Source of the DNA: Leuconostoc pseudomesenteroides KCTC 3652
GTDB taxonomy: Bacteria; Bacillota; Bacilli; Lactobacillales; Lactobacillaceae
Length of the DNA stretch: 64,000 bases
Reading direction: 5' to 3'
NCBI RefSeq assembly: GCF_014634745.1
Contig: NZ_BMBP01000010.1
Span: 1-64,000, forward strand
Shown: positions 51,665-61,414 of the stretch, piece after piece
Layout of the letters: every line of letters begins with the position of its first letter
Numbering within the stretch: the stretch's first letter is position 1
Program-made: the position numbers and the translations under genes
Notes under the pieces: model-generated
The model's input: only the letters and a program-made list of their open reading frames with translations
The model's database searches: none
What the model was told of the DNA's origin: nothing

Positions 51665-52018
51665 ATGCAAAACAATTATTTACAACTTGCCTTAAACAAA
51701 GTTGGCCAAACATATAACGACCGCGATAGCGGTCGTTTTGTTTCACAACAACTTATTCATGCTAAAGTACCAGTAAATGATGGCAGTCGTTGGTCTACAG
51801 ACCCTGAAAAGCTCATTGATCAAATGGACCACTTATTGGGCGTATTACAAGCGACACCGGGTGACATACTTTTCTGGGGTACTCAAAATAAGCCTTATGA
51901 AATAGGTATATATGTCGGGGGTAATCATTTCATTGCAGTGCATCGACGAACACATCAAGTTCGCATCCAAACATTATCTAAAAGTTGGTATCCCAGCATT
52001 GCTGGTTCAATTATGTGA
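51665..52018 (+). CDS. NlpC/P60-like protein lacking catalytic Cys and His
   Basis: A 117-residue single domain. SGRFVSQQLI, PGDILFWGTQ, IGIYVGGNHFIAVH and SWYPSIAGS line up with NlpC/P60 blocks (DCSGFVxxx, PGDLvfw, HVGIYvG). The catalytic Cys position reads DRDSGRF with no Cys, and the His before GIY is Glu-Ile. So it is probably an inactive or binding form. It starts one base after the LysM-CAP stop without a clear ribosome binding site, suggesting coupling, and its codons 18-27 contain a strong terminator-like hairpin. It could alternatively be a decaying gene. Confidence 0.6.
   Translation: MQNNYLQLALNKVGQTYNDRDSGRFVSQQLIHAKVPVNDGSRWSTDPEKLIDQMDHLLGVLQATPGDILFWGTQNKPYEIGIYVGGNHFIAVHRRTHQVRIQTLSKSWYPSIAGSIM
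51716..51742 (+). terminator. Terminator-like hairpin inside the NlpC/P60-like gene
   Basis: AACGACCGC (51716-51724) pairs with GCGGTCGTT (51729-51737) around GATA, followed by TTGTTT. It is 53 bases after the LysM-CAP stop and would end most of that transcript. Confidence 0.7.
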
Positions 52019-52221
52019 CACATAAATGCAACCGTTTTGACACAAAATCGACATCAAAGTACTCATTATGAAATAAATGTGATTAAACAGAATTATTGAC
52101 AACAAAGTGAAAAATATCTCCAATATACACGACATAGCCATTTGATACACTAATACTTGTCGAGAAGACCAAACAAATAACAAATACTAATTATGAAAAT
52201 CTCTTTCAGGAGTTCAAGAAT

Positions 52222-53088
52222 ATGAAAAAATCTACTATTACAAAGTCAGTTGTAGCAGCTGCTGGTGCATTTGCTGTTGCAGGTGCTGCACAAGTTTCTG
52301 CTAACACAATCACTGTTAAAGCTGGTGATACACTTAATAAGATTGCGGCAGCCAATGGTACAACAGTTGCTGCCTTGGCAAGCGCTAACAACATTTCAAA
52401 TGTTAACTTGATCTTTGTTGGTCAAACATTACAAACTAATGGTACGTCAACATCATCAACAACGACATCATCAAGTACAACAACGTCTTCAACATCAACA
52501 ACTAGTGGTACATACACAGTTAAGTCTGGTGACACTTTGAACTCTATTGCTGCAGCTAATGGTACAACAGTTGCTACATTGGCTTCTGCTAATGGTATTT
52601 CAAATGTTAACTTGATTTATGTTGGTCAAACATTGAAGTTATCAACAACATCAACTTCAACTAGCACATCAACATCATCAACAACTAATCAATCTTCATC
52701 AAACAGTGCTTCTACTACAAACACTAGTTCAAATACAACAAGTAACACGTCAACAGTTACGACATCTGATGCAACAATCAATGCATGGAACGCTAAGCGC
52801 GCCTTGCTTGGTTTGAAGCCAATTCGTGTCTCAGCTGCTTTAACTGCACAAGCTAATGCACGTGCACAAGCAATCGCCACTTCTTCAAACTGGTTTGGTA
52901 CTCATGAAGCTTCAAACACACCTGAAGTTGTTGCTAATGGTTTTGCCGCTGGTGCAACAGTTATTAATGCTTGGTACTACGAAACTGGCATGGTGAATGG
53001 TGGTCATACTGAATTTATCGTCAACCCTAACTTCACTGAAGCTGGTGTTGGTTATTATAACGGTTGGATTGTTATTGACGCACATTAA
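52222..53088 (+). CDS. Secreted LysM / CAP-domain protein
   Basis: A 288-residue secreted protein with signal peptide (1-28), two LysM repeats (about 29-72 and 95-136), a Ser/Thr/Asn-rich linker (about 137-187) and a CAP/SCP-like domain (about 188-288) whose sequence is almost the same as in the protein at 50518. It lacks the EF-hand loops. The close CAP domains point to a gene duplication. Such proteins sit in the cell wall; the enzymatic role of the CAP domain is unknown. TTTCAGGAG supports the ATG. A 203-base promoter region lies between it and the preceding gene. Confidence 0.92.
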   Translation: MKKSTITKSVVAAAGAFAVAGAAQVSANTITVKAGDTLNKIAAANGTTVAALASANNISNVNLIFVGQTLQTNGTSTSSTTTSSSTTTSSTSTTSGTYTVKSGDTLNSIAAANGTTVATLASANGISNVNLIYVGQTLKLSTTSTSTSTSTSSTTNQSSSNSASTTNTSSNTTSNTSTVTTSDATINAWNAKRALLGLKPIRVSAALTAQANARAQAIATSSNWFGTHEASNTPEVVANGFAAGATVINAWYYETGMVNGGHTEFIVNPNFTEAGVGYYNGWIVIDAH

Positions 53089-53097
53089 TGAATGCTT

Positions 53098-53128
53098 AAA
53101 AGTGGATAATCGTTATCCACTTTTTTTG
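53098..53128 (+). terminator. Rho-independent terminator
   Basis: AAAAGTGGATAA / TTATCCACTTTT around TCG, followed by T's. Confidence 0.9.
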
Positions 53129-53163
53129 TGTTCTCATGTATAGTAGAAGGCAGAGGTAAAATA

Positions 53164-54417
53164 ATGTCATATCAATTTACAGAATTATCTGAATCAGATT
53201 ACGCAAATTTTGAGAAGCAGAGTGAAGCAGGCTCGTTTTTGCAATCTATCGAACAAGCCCATCTTTTGAAAAAAAGAGGGTACACAATATGGTTGCTAGG
53301 TGTTAAAGAAAACGAACAGGTTGTTGCGGCTGCACTGGTGATGCGTGAAACTGTCAAACTGGGTTATATCTTCTCAATAGACCGTGGGCCATTACTCGAT
53401 TTTGAAAACCAAAGTCTATTTCATTTCTTTATGACAGAATTTGCTAAATTTTCACGCCAAAATGGTGGGCTTTATGTTGAAGTTCGTCCTAATGTGACAC
53501 TCAAGCTTGCAAATGATCATGGGGAAACACTTGGTGATGAAAACAATAGTTTTATTTCGGAAATGACAAGTTTAGGTTTCACACATGTGCCCTTTGTGGA
53601 TGGATTTACAACGGCTGGCTCACCTGAATGGGAATATTTAAAAGACATTTCTGAATTAACTGACGTGAAAAGTGTGCGTGCATCGTTTACAAAAAATGCA
53701 CAGTATTATCTGAAAAAAAATGCGCAATTTGGCATTAAAATACGACAATTATCACGTGAAGATCTACCTGATTTTAAAGAATTGACACAAAAAACAGCAA
53801 ATAGATTACATTATAAAGATAAAAATTTGAATTTTTACCAAACAGTGTATGATGAGTATCAAGATGATGCAACCTTTTTATTTGCTGAGTTAAATTTTGA
53901 TGATTACATTAGTGAAGAGACACATAAAATTTCTGAACTAGATCAAAAATTAGCAAAAATCAATCAGAAAATAGAAAAGTATCCGAATAATGACAAATTC
54001 AAGCGTCAATATGCTGAATTTGATGATCAAAAACAACAGCATATTAAGAGAATTGACAAAGCAACTGACCAAAAGAAAATGGCGGGTAAAAATGTTGTGG
54101 TTGTCGCTGGTGCTTTGTTCATTGAACAACCTCAAGAAATGAATTATCTTTATTCAGGTACTTATGAGGAATATATGGACTACTATGGTCCATATCAAAT
54201 ACAAGATCTTATGATTAACCGTGCAGTTGAGCATGGGATTAAGCGTTACAATTTCTATGGCATTGCTGGTAAATTTGATGGTAGTGATGGTGTATTGGGC
54301 TTCAAAACTTCATTTAATGGGTATGCCCGTCAATTAGTTGGCAACTTCACCATGCCTGTCAATCCTATTAAGTATAAAATCTATCGTTTATTGAAGACTT
54401 TGATTGGACGCGGCTAA
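53164..54417 (+). CDS. FemX/MurM-family aminoacyltransferase for the peptidoglycan interpeptide bridge
   Basis: A 417-residue enzyme adding an amino acid from aminoacyl-tRNA to the stem peptide Lys of the peptidoglycan precursor. Two GNAT-like domains are split by a long coiled coil (about residues 245-310, ETHKISELDQKLAKINQKI), typical of FemA/MurM. GPYQIQDLMINRAVEHGIKRYNFYGIAGKFDGSDGVLGFKTSFNG matches the family C-terminus. In Weissella and Leuconostoc the bridge begins with L-Ala or L-Ser; which residue this enzyme adds is not known. GAGGTAA supports ATG 53164. Confidence 0.9.
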   Translation: MSYQFTELSESDYANFEKQSEAGSFLQSIEQAHLLKKRGYTIWLLGVKENEQVVAAALVMRETVKLGYIFSIDRGPLLDFENQSLFHFFMTEFAKFSRQNGGLYVEVRPNVTLKLANDHGETLGDENNSFISEMTSLGFTHVPFVDGFTTAGSPEWEYLKDISELTDVKSVRASFTKNAQYYLKKNAQFGIKIRQLSREDLPDFKELTQKTANRLHYKDKNLNFYQTVYDEYQDDATFLFAELNFDDYISEETHKISELDQKLAKINQKIEKYPNNDKFKRQYAEFDDQKQQHIKRIDKATDQKKMAGKNVVVVAGALFIEQPQEMNYLYSGTYEEYMDYYGPYQIQDLMINRAVEHGIKRYNFYGIAGKFDGSDGVLGFKTSFNGYARQLVGNFTMPVNPIKYKIYRLLKTLIGRG

Positions 54418-54498
54418 TTAGCTCGGGAAATTTTAGCGAGTGAATGTGTAAATGTGGTAAGCTAGATAGAGTAATTATTCAAACTTGGCGGTAAAAAC

Positions 54499-56541
54499 AT
54501 GAAACGCAACCCATATTTAGAGGATCGTGATAATAAAAACGACGCGCGGGCTAATTTGCCAACACGATTAAATATATTGTTAGGGATTTCCTTGTTACTG
54601 ATGATTGCACTTACCGTGCAGTTAGCTTTTTTAACGATTCAGCAGGGATCTGATTATAAAGCAGAAGTTAATCGAAGTGATGAAACAGTTGAAAAAGGCA
54701 ACGTACCACGTGGGCTCTTTTATGATTCAACTGGTCGTGTCATTGCCGGAAATAAAGCGCAAACAGCTATTACTTTCACTCGTGGAACCAATATCAGTTC
54801 TGCAACTATGCGTGAAACGGCTGAAAAATTAGGTAAATATCTGACTGTTGATACATCTCGGTTAAGTGATCGATCCAAAGCTGACTTTTATTTAGCAGAT
54901 GCCAAACAGGCAGCAGCTGTCCAGAAAAAGATTAACAAATCTAAGAAAAAGGGTGAAACTTATACAGCAACACAGTTAACTGATTTATCTGTTAATTATG
55001 TTGAAAAAAATCATCTCATTGATTCTGTTAATGAAAATGATGCGATGATTTTTCAGCGCATGAGTGGTGCGTATGCGCTGTCAACGACCTTTATTAAAGA
55101 AGATGATGTGTCAGAAACAGAATTAGCTGAAATTGGTGAACGACTCAGCCAATTCCCTGGTATTAAAATTGGGACTAGTTGGTCACGACAATATCCTCAA
55201 GGTGATGATTTTAAGGCATTAATTGGTAATGTTACTAATGAGTCAACGGGTTTGCCTGATGATCGCTTGCATACGCTGCTAGCCCAAGGTTATTCTCAAA
55301 ATGAGCCAGTTGGAAACTCTAGTCTTGAAATGACCTATGAATCAATGCTGAAGGGTTCAGCCTCACAAACGGTTGTGACGACTGGTACAGATGGCACTGT
55401 GAAATCGTCAAGCATCAAGTATGATGGACAGGCGGGAGACAGCTTAAAGCTGACTATTAATTCAGAATTCCAAAAAGCGGTTCAAAAAATTCTTGAGGAT
55501 AATTTACCCGGAGGTGATGTTCAAGGTGCTTATGCCACTGTTATGAATCCATATACTGGTGGTATATACGCTATGGCCGGTGTTGATCAAGAGTATGGTA
55601 CTAATAAGAAAACGGCCGATCCAACTGGTAACATTAACCACGCGATTGTTATGGGATCGGTTGTGAAGCCAGCGGTCTTGACAACAGCTTTCCAACGTGG
55701 TGTTTTATCAACGTCCAACACGACGATGTACGATCAAGCTATCAAAATCCAAGGTACACCAACAATTACGTCATATTGGAACAAGGCTGGAACACCAATA
55801 GCCGTTGATGCACAGACCGCTTTGGAACGATCATCTAACACCTATTTCGTACAATTAGGTATGAAAATAGGTGGACAAACATATAGTGCTGGTTCACCTC
55901 TAGCCCTTAATTCCGATGCTTTTCAGACACTGCGAAATGGGTTAGCGCAGTATGGATTAGGCATTAAATCAGGTATTGACATTAGCGGTGAAACAGCTGG
56001 TTATAGAGGACCAACCACAGGTGAAAACATTGGTAAGTATTTATATGAGTCGTTTGGACAATATGATACATACACAACACTGCAACTAGCGCGTTATGTT
56101 TCAACAATTGCCAATGGTGGTTACCTCATACAGCCACATTTGGTTGATTCTGTTTTGCAGAGTATTCCTAATAGCACTAAAATGAAGACGGTATGGAAAG
56201 CTTCTCCTAATGTTCAGGGACAAGTTCAGTTGAGTTCTGATGAGTGGCAAGTTATCCATGAAGGTATGAATCGTGTTGCTAATGGTTCAGATGCCTATAA
56301 TACAGGCGGTACGCAACTGCATAAATTAACACCACATGTTTATGCGAAAACGGGTACTGCTGAAACAACAACTAATGGCCATCAGACATTTACAGAATCG
56401 ATTGTTGCCTATGTCCCAGGTCAACCTGTGGCAATGGCGATGGCCATTCCCGGTATGAATAATTATTTGGATGGTACTAATGGTAAAATTGCAGCAGCAA
56501 TTATCGATGCCTACTGGAAGTATGTTCAAAATAAACCTTAA
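54499..56541 (+). CDS. Class B penicillin-binding protein (PBP2b type transpeptidase)
   Basis: A 680-residue membrane-anchored transpeptidase cross-linking peptidoglycan. One helix (about 24-46) precedes the PBP dimer domain (VPRGLFYDSTGRVIAGN). The catalytic SVVK is at 387-390, SSN at 445-447 and KTG at 617-619; all are intact. No PASTA domains follow. This resembles PBP2b of the elongation machinery. It lies after FemX, joining cross-bridge synthesis with cross-linking, but has its own upstream gap. The ribosome binding site is weak (GGCGGT). Confidence 0.92.
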   Translation: MKRNPYLEDRDNKNDARANLPTRLNILLGISLLLMIALTVQLAFLTIQQGSDYKAEVNRSDETVEKGNVPRGLFYDSTGRVIAGNKAQTAITFTRGTNISSATMRETAEKLGKYLTVDTSRLSDRSKADFYLADAKQAAAVQKKINKSKKKGETYTATQLTDLSVNYVEKNHLIDSVNENDAMIFQRMSGAYALSTTFIKEDDVSETELAEIGERLSQFPGIKIGTSWSRQYPQGDDFKALIGNVTNESTGLPDDRLHTLLAQGYSQNEPVGNSSLEMTYESMLKGSASQTVVTTGTDGTVKSSSIKYDGQAGDSLKLTINSEFQKAVQKILEDNLPGGDVQGAYATVMNPYTGGIYAMAGVDQEYGTNKKTADPTGNINHAIVMGSVVKPAVLTTAFQRGVLSTSNTTMYDQAIKIQGTPTITSYWNKAGTPIAVDAQTALERSSNTYFVQLGMKIGGQTYSAGSPLALNSDAFQTLRNGLAQYGLGIKSGIDISGETAGYRGPTTGENIGKYLYESFGQYDTYTTLQLARYVSTIANGGYLIQPHLVDSVLQSIPNSTKMKTVWKASPNVQGQVQLSSDEWQVIHEGMNRVANGSDAYNTGGTQLHKLTPHVYAKTGTAETTTNGHQTFTESIVAYVPGQPVAMAMAIPGMNNYLDGTNGKIAAAIIDAYWKYVQNKP

Positions 56542-56565
56542 AACAGCGAGAGCTGTTTTTTTTTG
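56541..56565 (+). terminator. Rho-independent terminator after the PBP gene
   Basis: AAACAGC-GAGA-GCTGTTT followed by T's, overlapping the last base of the stop codon. Confidence 0.85.
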
Positions 56566-56584
56566 TTTGTCAAAGCTCAAATTA

Positions 56585-56662
56585 TTTATTTAGTTTATAG
56601 TTGACAAAACAAACTAAAAAGACTAATATATATTTTGTTAATTTAAATTTAAACTAAATAAA
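56585..56662 (+). promoter_or_regulatory. Promoter and operator of the MarR-ABC operon
   Basis: TTGACA (56601-56606), 17 bases, TAATAT (56624-56629). The promoter is flanked by a 13-base perfect inverted repeat: TTTATTTAGTTTA (56585-56597) and TAAACTAAATAAA (56650-56662). The core AAACTAAA occurs a third time at 56611-56618 in the spacer. Confidence 0.7.
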
Positions 56663-56679
56663 TATTTAAGGAGTAAGTA

Positions 56680-57285
56680 ATGGATAACACAGAAATTTTT
56701 GATGAGTTAACGCGGTTGGTACATCAACCAGCGATTTGGGTAGCAGCGCGCACACTGTATGGCGGACAAAACCAAAAACCAGATAATAGCCGTCGATTAT
56801 TAAGAATTTTAGCAGAAACAACGAATCACCTGACAGCAGGGACCATTGCTGATATATTAGATATTCGGCCGGCATCTGTGACACAGCTAATTAAAAAGCT
56901 TGAGACTGCAAAATATGTTGAACGTGTCCAAGATTCAGAAGATGCTAGAGTTGTTCGTGTCAAAATTACGGATGATGGCAGACAACACCTTGAACATTTA
57001 GACAATACTCGTCAAGATTTTCAGGCTGATATTTTTGGTATCTTTAGTGAGGATGAGCGGCAGGCATTTGGTGAATATTTGAAGCGTTTAAATGAACATG
57101 TTGCTTCGGAGACTTTTATTAAAAGTATTAGTGATAATTTCAAAGGACACGAACGCATGATGTTTAATCATATGCAACAAGCGCACCTCAAACAAAATGA
57201 GCGCTTTACTAAAGCCATGCAACAGCAACGTGAACATATGGCAAAACACGGCTTTAATCGACACGATAATAATTGGTTTTCATAA
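56680..57285 (+). CDS. MarR-family transcriptional regulator
   Basis: A 201-residue winged-helix regulator. LTAGTIADILDIRPASVTQLIKKLETAKYVERVQDSEDARVVRVKIT holds the HTH and wing. It is longer than usual MarR proteins, with a His/Gln/Met-rich C-terminal extension (about 150-201; MFNHMQQAHLKQNERF) that might bind a metal. It precedes an ABC exporter 55 bases downstream and likely represses the operon through the AAACTAAA sites. AAGGAG supports the start. Confidence 0.88.
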   Translation: MDNTEIFDELTRLVHQPAIWVAARTLYGGQNQKPDNSRRLLRILAETTNHLTAGTIADILDIRPASVTQLIKKLETAKYVERVQDSEDARVVRVKITDDGRQHLEHLDNTRQDFQADIFGIFSEDERQAFGEYLKRLNEHVASETFIKSISDNFKGHERMMFNHMQQAHLKQNERFTKAMQQQREHMAKHGFNRHDNNWFS

Positions 57286-57340
57286 CCATTAACTATTGTT
57301 ATCATTGCTAAAATTTATGTATTAGGAGAAATACAGTATA

Positions 57341-59137
57341 ATGGCAGAATTTGATCGCAACGGGCATGTAAAGACATACCAAAATATTCAAGGACAACCC
57401 AAAGCAAAAGTTTCTGGGTTGTGGCATTTAATCAAACTTTCGCGCCCACAGTTTAAATGGATGGCGTCTGGTTTGTTTTTTTCAATCATTGGTGTTGTCT
57501 TTAATTTACTGACCCCGAAGTATGCAGGAAATTTAATTAACTCTTTTACAGGAAAAAATTTCAGTCATATTCATTTAAGTAGTTCATTGGTGACGTTAAT
57601 TTTAGTTCTTTTTGTTGGTGGGGCGATTATTTCAGCATTAGGGAGCTTTTTAACTGGCGTTGCTGGTGAACAGTTGGTACGAAATTTGCGACAAATCGTC
57701 TGGGATAAACTTGTTGTTTTTAAAATTTCTTACTATGATCAAGTTAAATCTGGTGAAACAACTTCTCGTCTGACCAGCGATACTGCGCAAGTGAAAACAC
57801 TAGTTGCTAACGCTCTACCAAGTTTTTTAACTAACTTAATTGCCATGGTTGGTGCTGTGATATTAATGTTTACCACTGACTGGCACATGGCCATTTGGAT
57901 TTTTATTGCCGTACCCGTTACTGCTCTTTTGGTAACACCAGTCTTTATTTTTGGATCAAAAGTAGGTCATGCAACACAAGATGCAATGGCTGAATTCACA
58001 GGCGCTTCACAAGAAACATTATCAGAAATGCGGTTAGTTAAGTCATCTGGTGCGGAAAAATTCGCATTGCATCGGGGCGCTCAACAGATTCAAAATTTGT
58101 TTAAATATGGTCGTCGCGAAGCAATTGTTGATGGTGTTATGCAACCCATCATGACCATGGTGATGATGGGATTGTTTGTTTTAATACTGGTAGTTGGCTC
58201 TCTGCGCGTGGCTAAGGGCGAGTCCAACATGGGAACGTTGTTTAGTTTTATTATGTATTTGTTCCAAATTATGCCTGCACTCGTGTCGGTGGGGACATTT
58301 GGATCAACGTTTGCTAAAACACAAGGCGCAACACAACGCTTAATTACGTTACTGGACACACCAGTTGAAGATTTAACTAAGGGTGACAGTATTAATGTTG
58401 AAGGGCAAACAATTGTCGCTAATCAAGTTGACTTTGAATATGAAAGTGGTAAACCTATTCTAAAGAATGTCACTTTTGAGGCTAAACCAAATACGATAGT
58501 CGCTTTTGCGGGCCCGTCTGGTGGCGGAAAATCCACTATTTTTCAATTACTTGAACGTTTTTACCAACCCACGTCAGGTGAAATAAAGGTGGGTGACTAT
58601 AATATTGACAATGTTAGTTTGAGTTCATGGCGGCGACAAATTGGATTTGTATCCCAAGATTCCGCCATTATGGCGGGAACAATTCGTGAAAATTTGACTT
58701 ACGGTCTAGAAGAAACCTACACTGCTGAGCAACTGTGGCATGTATTGCATTTGGCGTATGCAGAACAATTTGTGTCTGAAATGCCCCAAAAACTGGACAC
58801 ACAAGTTGGCGAGCGTGGGGTCAAAGTTTCAGGTGGGCAGCGACAACGTTTGGCGATTGCACGCGCATTCTTGCGTGATCCAAAAATTTTAATGTTAGAT
58901 GAAGCAACTGCCTCCTTAGACTCTGAATCAGAAGCGATGGTACAACGCGCTTTAGAAAAATTGATGGAAAATCGCACAACTTTAGTCATTGCGCACCGTT
59001 TATCTACAATTGTTGATGCGGACAATATTTACTTTATCGAACATGGTGAAGTTACTGGTTCCGGTACCCATCAAGAACTTTTGGCGTCTCACGAACTGTA
59101 TGCAGAGTACGTACATGAGCAAATTGTGACCGATTAA
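57341..59137 (+). CDS. ABC exporter, half-transporter with fused ATPase
   Basis: A 598-residue protein with six helices (residues about 30-320) and a C-terminal ATPase: Walker A GPSGGGKST, signature KVSGGQRQRLAIARAF, Walker B ILMLDEATASLDSE and H-loop IAHRLST. It belongs to the LmrA/MsbA-type exporters that work as homodimers. The substrate is unknown; control by a MarR protein suggests drug or lipid export. AGGAG supports the ATG. It is in one operon with the MarR gene. Confidence 0.92.
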   Translation: MAEFDRNGHVKTYQNIQGQPKAKVSGLWHLIKLSRPQFKWMASGLFFSIIGVVFNLLTPKYAGNLINSFTGKNFSHIHLSSSLVTLILVLFVGGAIISALGSFLTGVAGEQLVRNLRQIVWDKLVVFKISYYDQVKSGETTSRLTSDTAQVKTLVANALPSFLTNLIAMVGAVILMFTTDWHMAIWIFIAVPVTALLVTPVFIFGSKVGHATQDAMAEFTGASQETLSEMRLVKSSGAEKFALHRGAQQIQNLFKYGRREAIVDGVMQPIMTMVMMGLFVLILVVGSLRVAKGESNMGTLFSFIMYLFQIMPALVSVGTFGSTFAKTQGATQRLITLLDTPVEDLTKGDSINVEGQTIVANQVDFEYESGKPILKNVTFEAKPNTIVAFAGPSGGGKSTIFQLLERFYQPTSGEIKVGDYNIDNVSLSSWRRQIGFVSQDSAIMAGTIRENLTYGLEETYTAEQLWHVLHLAYAEQFVSEMPQKLDTQVGERGVKVSGGQRQRLAIARAFLRDPKILMLDEATASLDSESEAMVQRALEKLMENRTTLVIAHRLSTIVDADNIYFIEHGEVTGSGTHQELLASHELYAEYVHEQIVTD

Positions 59138-59245
59138 ACTTTGCTTTGATTACCAGTCTCTGGACTACTGTGTAACGAAGAATAATTTACATCGTGGAAT
59201 ACTTATGATAAACTAAACACACATTATAGAAAAGAGAAATCAGCC

Positions 59246-61234
59246 ATGGCATTTTTAAAACTAACTGATATCCACAAATCATATTTTCTCGGAAAAGATG
59301 AATTTCCTGTTTTAAAGGGCATTGATTTGTCATTTGAAAAAGGTGAATTTGTCTCAATTCTAGGAGAATCTGGTGGTGGAAAATCAACCTTAATGAACAT
59401 CATTGGTGGCTTAGACCGAAATTTCGAAGGAACGGTTGAAGTTAATGGTGAGAAGTTAGACCACAAACAAGAAAAGAAACTTGATGTTTACCGCCGCCAA
59501 ACAATTGGTTATATTTTTCAAAGTTTCAATTTGATTAATTATCAAACTAATTTGGAAAACGTTGAAACATCATTGAATATGACGACGTTGTCAGCTTCAC
59601 AACGTAAGCAACGTGCTACGGAGTTGTTAAAAAAAGTTGGCTTGGCAGAACACATTCATAAATATCCTTCTCAACTGTCAGGTGGACAGAAGCAACGTGT
59701 TGCAATTGCTCGCGCGTTGGCTGCTGATCCTGACGTGATGATTGCTGATGAGCCAACTGGTGCGTTGGATTCTGTGAATACCAAAGAAGTATTGGAATTA
59801 CTTGAACAGATTGCGCAAGAAGGCAAATTAGTCATTGTTGTCACACATTCTCAAGCAGTTGCAGACTACGGCACACGTATTTTACACATGGCTGATGGTA
59901 AAATAGATGAAGAAAAGAATCTTAAGCCACGGTTTGAAACACCGGCTACAACTGATCGCCTAACATCTAGACCTCTATCACAAGGATCAGTTTGGGACAT
60001 GGCGTTTGACCATTTGAAATTCAAGAAGCTACAAAACTTTCTGATTATCTTCGGATCAGCAATTGGTGTTTTTTCAGTTATTCTATTCTTAGGACTAGGA
60101 AACGGTATTAAGGGTTATATTAATGATCAAGTGAACTCGCTAGCTAACCCTAATTACCCAACTGTGTTAAAAAATACGACGGATAGTAAAGACGCTACTG
60201 CTACTGAACGCGCGCAAGCAACAATGCAGGCGGCTGCTACTGATTACACATCTACTACCATATCAGATCAACTTATCAAGAAGATTGATCAGGTTAAGCA
60301 TGTGGACAAAGTTTATAAAGGCTATCAATTCAATGGTGCTGTCTTCAAATATGGTAATACGCAATCACAGGCTGGCACACAGATTCAAACATGGACACCG
60401 GCCTATGCCGACAAAGTTATTAAGGCTGGTCGTAAGCCAAAGGCAAGTAATGAAATTGTGATCGACAAGGCTTTTGCCAAGAAGGCCAACACAAATTGGA
60501 AGTCATTACTCAATAAAAATATCACTTATACGTATGTTGCTTATAACGCTCAAAACCAACCAGTACCAGTGACATCAACGATGAAAATTGTTGGTATTAC
60601 TGATGGTGGTCAAAGTGGCACAATCTTTGCTGCAACAACGTCCGGTATCAAAAAGGATTTAACCAAAGCAAATGCTGTGACAACTGCCAACTTCTTAACA
60701 CTATCAATCAAAGATACGCAAGAAATTCAAGCAACTGTTGATGCAGTCAATAACTTGAAAGAGAATGGCAAACAAGCTGTCGCTGCCATTTCACTTGGAT
60801 CCCTGTTGAAAACAATTAACACGATTACCAGCTTAGCGTCGTATGTATTAGCTGCAATTGCGGGTATTTCATTATTTGTCTCAGCAATTATGATTATCGT
60901 GACAACGTACATGTCTGTTTCAGAACGTACAAAAGAAATTGGTGTATTACGTGCCTTGGGAGCGCGTTCAAAAGATATTCGTGGCCTCTTTACGAATGAA
61001 GCCCTATTGATGGGTATTATCTCAGCAATATTTGGTATTGTGGTGGCTTACTTAGCCCAGTTTGCAATGAACGCAGCCCTTTATGGTTTGATTAAGTTTA
61101 ATATTGTTCAGGTTTCTGTTGGCAATGTTATCTTCGCAGTGGTTATCTCACTAGTTATTGCCTTAATTGCTAGCTTTGTGCCATCGCGCAAGGCTGCCAA
61201 GTTGAATACAATTGACGCATTAGCTGCCGATTAA
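59246..61234 (+). CDS. MacB-like ABC transporter, fused ATPase and FtsX-type permease
   Basis: A 662-residue protein. The N-terminal ATPase (about 1-220) has GESGGGKST, LSGGQKQRVAIARAL and VMIADEPTGALDS. A helix (about 265-285), a large external MacB core-like domain (about 290-515) and three C-terminal helices with SERTKEIGVLRALGARSKDI (FtsX signature) follow. Such proteins act in efflux or in envelope sensing against antimicrobial peptides. Single gene with its own terminator. Confidence 0.92.
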   Translation: MAFLKLTDIHKSYFLGKDEFPVLKGIDLSFEKGEFVSILGESGGGKSTLMNIIGGLDRNFEGTVEVNGEKLDHKQEKKLDVYRRQTIGYIFQSFNLINYQTNLENVETSLNMTTLSASQRKQRATELLKKVGLAEHIHKYPSQLSGGQKQRVAIARALAADPDVMIADEPTGALDSVNTKEVLELLEQIAQEGKLVIVVTHSQAVADYGTRILHMADGKIDEEKNLKPRFETPATTDRLTSRPLSQGSVWDMAFDHLKFKKLQNFLIIFGSAIGVFSVILFLGLGNGIKGYINDQVNSLANPNYPTVLKNTTDSKDATATERAQATMQAAATDYTSTTISDQLIKKIDQVKHVDKVYKGYQFNGAVFKYGNTQSQAGTQIQTWTPAYADKVIKAGRKPKASNEIVIDKAFAKKANTNWKSLLNKNITYTYVAYNAQNQPVPVTSTMKIVGITDGGQSGTIFAATTSGIKKDLTKANAVTTANFLTLSIKDTQEIQATVDAVNNLKENGKQAVAAISLGSLLKTINTITSLASYVLAAIAGISLFVSAIMIIVTTYMSVSERTKEIGVLRALGARSKDIRGLFTNEALLMGIISAIFGIVVAYLAQFAMNAALYGLIKFNIVQVSVGNVIFAVVISLVIALIASFVPSRKAAKLNTIDALAAD

Positions 61235-61269
61235 TGAACCTTTAGCATAATAACATCTCATAACGAATT

Positions 61270-61302
61270 AGCTAGTGAATGATTATTCATTAGCTTTTTT
61301 TG
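61270..61302 (+). terminator. Rho-independent terminator after the MacB-like gene
   Basis: AGCTAGTGAAT (61270-61280) pairs with ATTCATTAGCT (61285-61295) around GATT and is followed by seven T's. Confidence 0.88.
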
Positions 61303-61414
61303 ATATAGCCACTACTGTAAATCTTCAACATATTTTAAGACAATTGGTAAATCAAAACGATAATGTGTAAATAATGGTATAATGAATTTTTAGAACGCAC
61401 TAGGGGTACAAGTT

